Source: DAHVFK01 sp035310985
GTDB taxonomy: Bacteria; Pseudomonadota; Gammaproteobacteria; Burkholderiales; SG8-39
DNA length: 9,347 bases
Direction: 5' to 3'
Assembly (NCBI GenBank): GCA_035310985.1
Contig: DATGDH010000143.1
Location: 1 to 9,347, forward strand
Positions within the stretch are counted from its first letter, which is position 1. The number at the start of each line of letters is the position of its first letter. Under the pieces are notes generated by a model that saw nothing but the letters and a program-made list of their open reading frames with translations, had not been told where the DNA came from and searched no databases. Position numbers and translations under genes: made by a program. Positions 5,999 through 9,347 of the stretch are shown here, piece after piece.

Positions 5999-7811
5999 AG
6001 CGCGCCGGAGCGAGCGCGTCGGCGAGCATCCCCTCGAGCGGCAGCGGCTCGCCTTCGAGCATGCTCGCCAGCAGCTCGGCGGCCAGCGCTGCCCACACCA
6101 GCCCGCGCGAGCCGTAGGCGAACGCGCCGTACAGGCCCGGCGCGAACGCGCCGACCACCGGCAGCCGGTCGCGCGTCACGGCGCGAAAGCCGACGCGCCC
6201 GTCGAGCGCCGCGGGATCGAGCCCTTGCGCCGCGCCCGGCAGGATGCGCTCGAGCCGCTCGAGGTTGCCGGCGTGCCCCTCGGAGCGCGGACGGGGGTCC
6301 GGGTCGTCGAAGTCGTAGCTCGCGCCGATCACCACGGTGCCTTCGATCTCCGGCAGCACGAAGCCGCCGCGCAGCAGCGGCAGGCGCGGCGCGCGCAAGC
6401 CTTCCGCCGGCAGATGCGTCAGCTGTCCGCGCACGCGGCGCAGCACGATGTCCGGGGAGGGAAGGAGCCGCAGCGCGTCTGCGGCGTTCGCGAGCACGAC
6501 CACCGGCGCACGCGCAATCAGAGTGCCCGCGGCGTCGCGCGCGCTCCACGCCTCGCCTTCGCGCTCGAGCGCGGCGACTTCGATGCCGAGGCAGGCTTCG
6601 GCCGCCGCATGCGCGATCTGCGCGCGCGCAAGGACGGGCGGGCGCGCCCAGCCGGCCGGGCCGAACCACAGGCCGCCGCAGGCCACCTCGGCGCCGGCGA
6701 GATCGGACGCTTCGGCGCGCGTCACGCGGCGCGCGTATGCGCGCGGAGCGCAGAGTGCGTCGAGCGCGCGCTGCTGCGCGGCGTCCTCGTCGTCGTCGCG
6801 CGCCAGCTGGAGCACTCCGCAAGGCGCCCAGGCCGCGCTCGGGAGCGCGCCCCAGCGCGAGAGCGCGTAGAGCGAACCGGCGCGCGTCAGGCGCGCGAGC
6901 ACGCTGTCGTCGGGCGTTGCCACCGGGTGGAACACGCCGGCGTGGTTGCCCGAGGCTTCCTGTGCCGGCTCGCGCCTGCGCTCGATGAGCGTCACCTCCC
7001 AGCCGCGCGCGGCGAGGCGCTCGCAGGCCGCGGCTCCGGCGAGTCCGGCGCCGATCACCAGCGCCCGGCGCTCGGGCGGCGCGGCGGGCATTGAGGTGGC
7101 CCGCCCGCGCGGCGCGTAGCGCGCGATCAGCATGTCGCGCTTGGCGGCGAAGCCTGCGCGCTTCTCGACCTCGAAGCCCGCCTGCTCGAGCGCGGCGCGC
7201 ACCGCGCTGGCGGCGCTCCAGGTGGCGGCGCTCGCACCGCGCGCTGCCCTGCGCGCGAGCGCCTTCAGCGCCTGCGCCGACCACATCTCCGGGTTCTTCG
7301 CCGGCGCGAAGCCGTCCAGGTAGATCGCATCCGCCGCCAGGCGCAGCTGCGGCAGCGCCGCGGCGACATCGGCGAAAGCGAGCGTCAGCACCACGCGGTC
7401 GCCGTCGAAATCGAGCCGGTGCACGCCGGGAACGAGCAGCGGCCAGGCGGCACGCAGCTCGGCCGCGAGCGGCGCGAGCTCGGCGTAGCGCACGTGCAGC
7501 TGCGCGAGATCCTCGCCGCGGAACGGATGCTTTTCCACCGAGACGAAGTGCAGCCGCGCGCAGCGCTGCGGGTCCGCGCGCCAGGCCGCCCAGGTGGCGA
7601 GGAAGTTGAGCCCCAGGCCGAAGCCGGTTTCCAGTACCGTGAACACGCGCCGCCCGGCCCAGCGGCCCGGCAGCCCGTTGCCGGCGAGGAACACGTGGCG
7701 CGCCTGCGCGGGGCCGCCCGCGGCGCTGTGGTAGACGTCGCCGTAGGCGCTCGAATAAGGCGTGCCGTCGGCCGCGAAGGCGAGCTCGGCGGGAACGATC
7801 GGCGCGGGCAT
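5961..7811 (-). CDS. mnmC: tRNA 5-methylaminomethyl-2-thiouridine biosynthesis bifunctional protein MnmC
   Basis: A 616-residue cytoplasmic enzyme that completes mnm5s2U34 in the wobble position of tRNAs for Lys, Glu and Gln. The C-terminal FAD domain removes the carboxymethyl group from cmnm5U and the N-terminal domain methylates nm5U with SAM. The methyltransferase half begins with the family-typical GTPYSSAYGDVY near 16-27, has the SAM motif ETGFGLGLNF at 61-70, and DAIYLDGFAPAKNPEMW at 161-177. The oxidoreductase half starts with the dinucleotide motif VIGAGLAGAAACE at 252-264, then ASGNHAGVFHP at 286-296 and GFRAVTRDRLPVVG at 541-554. Length is slightly below the 668 residues of E. coli MnmC; both domains look complete. 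ATG at 7811 has only a weak upstream AGG and follows the pagL-like stop by 8 bp, which suggests coupling to that gene. Its last codons overlap the acyltransferase gene on the other strand. Confidence 0.95.
   Translation of the reverse strand: MPAPIVPAELAFAADGTPYSSAYGDVYHSAAGGPAQARHVFLAGNGLPGRWAGRRVFTVLETGFGLGLNFLATWAAWRADPQRCARLHFVSVEKHPFRGEDLAQLHVRYAELAPLAAELRAAWPLLVPGVHRLDFDGDRVVLTLAFADVAAALPQLRLAADAIYLDGFAPAKNPEMWSAQALKALARRAARGASAATWSAASAVRAALEQAGFEVEKRAGFAAKRDMLIARYAPRGRATSMPAAPPERRALVIGAGLAGAAACERLAARGWEVTLIERRREPAQEASGNHAGVFHPVATPDDSVLARLTRAGSLYALSRWGALPSAAWAPCGVLQLARDDDEDAAQQRALDALCAPRAYARRVTRAEASDLAGAEVACGGLWFGPAGWARPPVLARAQIAHAAAEACLGIEVAALEREGEAWSARDAAGTLIARAPVVVLANAADALRLLPSPDIVLRRVRGQLTHLPAEGLRAPRLPLLRGGFVLPEIEGTVVIGASYDFDDPDPRPRSEGHAGNLERLERILPGAAQGLDPAALDGRVGFRAVTRDRLPVVGAFAPGLYGAFAYGSRGLVWAALAAELLASMLEGEPLPLEGMLADALAPARFTRRPAAGRRAP
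5971..5993. repeat. Perfect 10-bp inverted repeat in the convergent overlap, possible bidirectional terminator
   Basis: CGCCGGCCGG (5971-5980), the loop CCG, and CCGGCCGGCG (5984-5993) form an all-GC stem of ten pairs. It lies within the 38 bp shared by the 3' ends of the acyltransferase fusion gene and mnmC, just before the stop codon on each strand. Neither side has a clear U-tract, so intrinsic termination is uncertain. The symmetry would act equally on both convergent transcripts. Confidence 0.5.
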
Positions 7812-7819
7812 GCGTCGAC

Positions 7820-8329
7820 CTAGAACCTGAGGCCGAGCTGGGCGACGAGGAAGTTCTCGCCGTCGTTCGGCTTGCCATCGTGGAACAGGTAGTCGCCGTT
7901 CGAGATGTGGATCAGGCCGGCGGCGACGTCATAGTCGCCGACCGCGCGGCCGGCGAGCAGCTGGATCATGAACTCGCCGTGCGTGCCGAGGTGCTCGGTC
8001 GTGTGATCGAGGTAGCCGCCGCCGATGCTCGCACGCCAGAAGCCGTGCTGCGCGAAGCCGCCGCGCAGGCCCGCCGTGGCGGCGACGATGGAGGCCTGCG
8101 CCTCGCTCCGCCAGCAACCCGCGGACAGCCCGAGAAACAGGTTGCGTCCGTTCCAGCTCGGCGCGTCGCGGTAGTAGTTGAGGAAGTAGCCCCCGTAGTG
8201 CTTCGAAAACAGCAATCCGGGGCCGGCTGCGAGCGCGAGCTCGTCCGCGCGCGCGCCCGCCGATCCGCTCGCGATCAGTAGCGACGCAAGCGCGAGGCGC
8301 AGCCAAGGGGTGTCGGCGCGCAAGCCCAT
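7820..8329 (-). CDS. pagL: PagL-like lipid A 3-O-deacylase (outer membrane acyloxyacyl hydrolase)
   Basis: A 169-residue exported protein. Residues 1-28 are a signal peptide (Arg4 and Arg11, then a hydrophobic core, with cleavage expected after ARA at 26-28), leaving a mature chain of about 141 residues, close to the roughly 150 of Pseudomonas PagL. The catalytic signature HISN at 141-144 gives His141 and Ser143. Glu158 in PNDGENF is the likely acidic partner, although its spacing from His is a few residues longer than I recall for PagL. The chain ends in QLGLRF with a terminal Phe, the usual beta-barrel assembly signal. PagL removes the 3-O-linked acyl chain of lipid A in the outer leaflet and so alters endotoxicity and permeability. 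No convincing Shine-Dalgarno precedes the ATG at 8329. It probably shares a transcript with mnmC and is divergent from mmsA. The symbol rests on motif similarity only. Confidence 0.82.
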   Translation of the reverse strand: MGLRADTPWLRLALASLLIASGSAGARADELALAAGPGLLFSKHYGGYFLNYYRDAPSWNGRNLFLGLSAGCWRSEAQASIVAATAGLRGGFAQHGFWRASIGGGYLDHTTEHLGTHGEFMIQLLAGRAVGDYDVAAGLIHISNGDYLFHDGKPNDGENFLVAQLGLRF

Positions 8330-8333
8330 TCCG

Positions 8334-8339
8334 TAGAAT
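8334..8339 (+). promoter_or_regulatory. Candidate -10 element for mmsA
   Basis: TAGAAT matches TATAAT at 5/6 positions and lies 25 bp before the mmsA ATG, giving an expected start near 8346. No good -35 is seen 16-18 bp upstream (TGTCGG at 8311-8316 is poor). The complement reads TATTCT on the minus strand, ending 5 bp before the pagL-like ATG, so the same bases could also serve a nearly leaderless transcript in the other direction. Confidence 0.35.
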
Positions 8340-8352
8340 ACCCGGCTCGACC

Positions 8353-8358
8353 AGGAGG
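8353..8358 (+). promoter_or_regulatory. Ribosome binding site of mmsA
   Basis: A full AGGAGG is followed by 6 nt and then the ATG at 8365, which decides the mmsA start over the in-frame Met14 at 8404. Confidence 0.85.
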
Positions 8359-8364
8359 CAGCAC

Positions 8365-9347
<983 letters not shown>

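Noticed and set aside
5461..7878. An 805-codon minus-strand frame across mnmC and the acyltransferase domain
   Set aside because: It is out of frame with mnmC, very rich in Arg and Ala, and holds no domain motifs; the mnmC frame explains the region.

Overview
This is a very GC-rich (roughly 70% by eye), densely coded chromosomal window from a Gram-negative proteobacterium. A fused MnmC, an outer-membrane PagL-type barrel ending in Phe, a LonB/YcbZ-like protease and a CoA-acylating MmsA together suggest a betaproteobacterium (Burkholderiales, Rhodocyclales or similar). The species cannot be named from the sequence. I see no insertion sequence, phage, CRISPR, tRNA or rRNA. The largest non-coding gap is 140 bp.

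Layout. (1) 1-2313, minus: a Lon-family ATP-dependent protease (AAA_32/LonB-YcbZ type) with an intact Ser-Lys dyad, cut at its C-terminus by the left edge. (2) 2314-2453: a divergent intergenic region holding two perfect dyads of the FNR/Anr/Dnr type, TTGAC-N4-GTCAA and TTGAT-N4-ATCAA, with centres 24 bp apart. (3) 2454-3125, plus: a small alpha/beta hydrolase of the dienelactone hydrolase type. It overlaps by ATGA with (4) 3122-5998, plus: a 958-residue fusion of acyl carrier protein, fatty-acyl-AMP ligase and PlsC-type acyltransferase, with a membrane segment before the acyltransferase. (5) 5961-7811, minus: mnmC, the bifunctional tRNA wobble-uridine modification enzyme, whose 3' end overlaps gene 4 tail to tail by 38 bp at a perfect hairpin. 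(6) 7820-8329, minus: a PagL-like lipid A 3-O-deacylase, 8 bp upstream of mnmC and probably co-transcribed with it. (7) 8365 to the right edge, plus: mmsA, methylmalonate-semialdehyde dehydrogenase, divergent from pagL across 35 bp and truncated by the window.

How they may work together. The protease, hydrolase and ACP-ligase-acyltransferase gene share one control region that looks oxygen- or NO-responsive. The fusion protein carries every part needed to activate a free fatty acid, load it on its own carrier and transfer it to a lysophospholipid-like acceptor. With the hydrolase it could be a lipid repair or remodelling unit, switched together with a proteolytic quality-control enzyme when oxygen falls. 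That is inference: the domains and the dyads are visible, the physiology is not. The mnmC, pagL and mmsA genes look like ordinary housekeeping, envelope and catabolic genes, although the pagL-mnmC pairing is unexpected.
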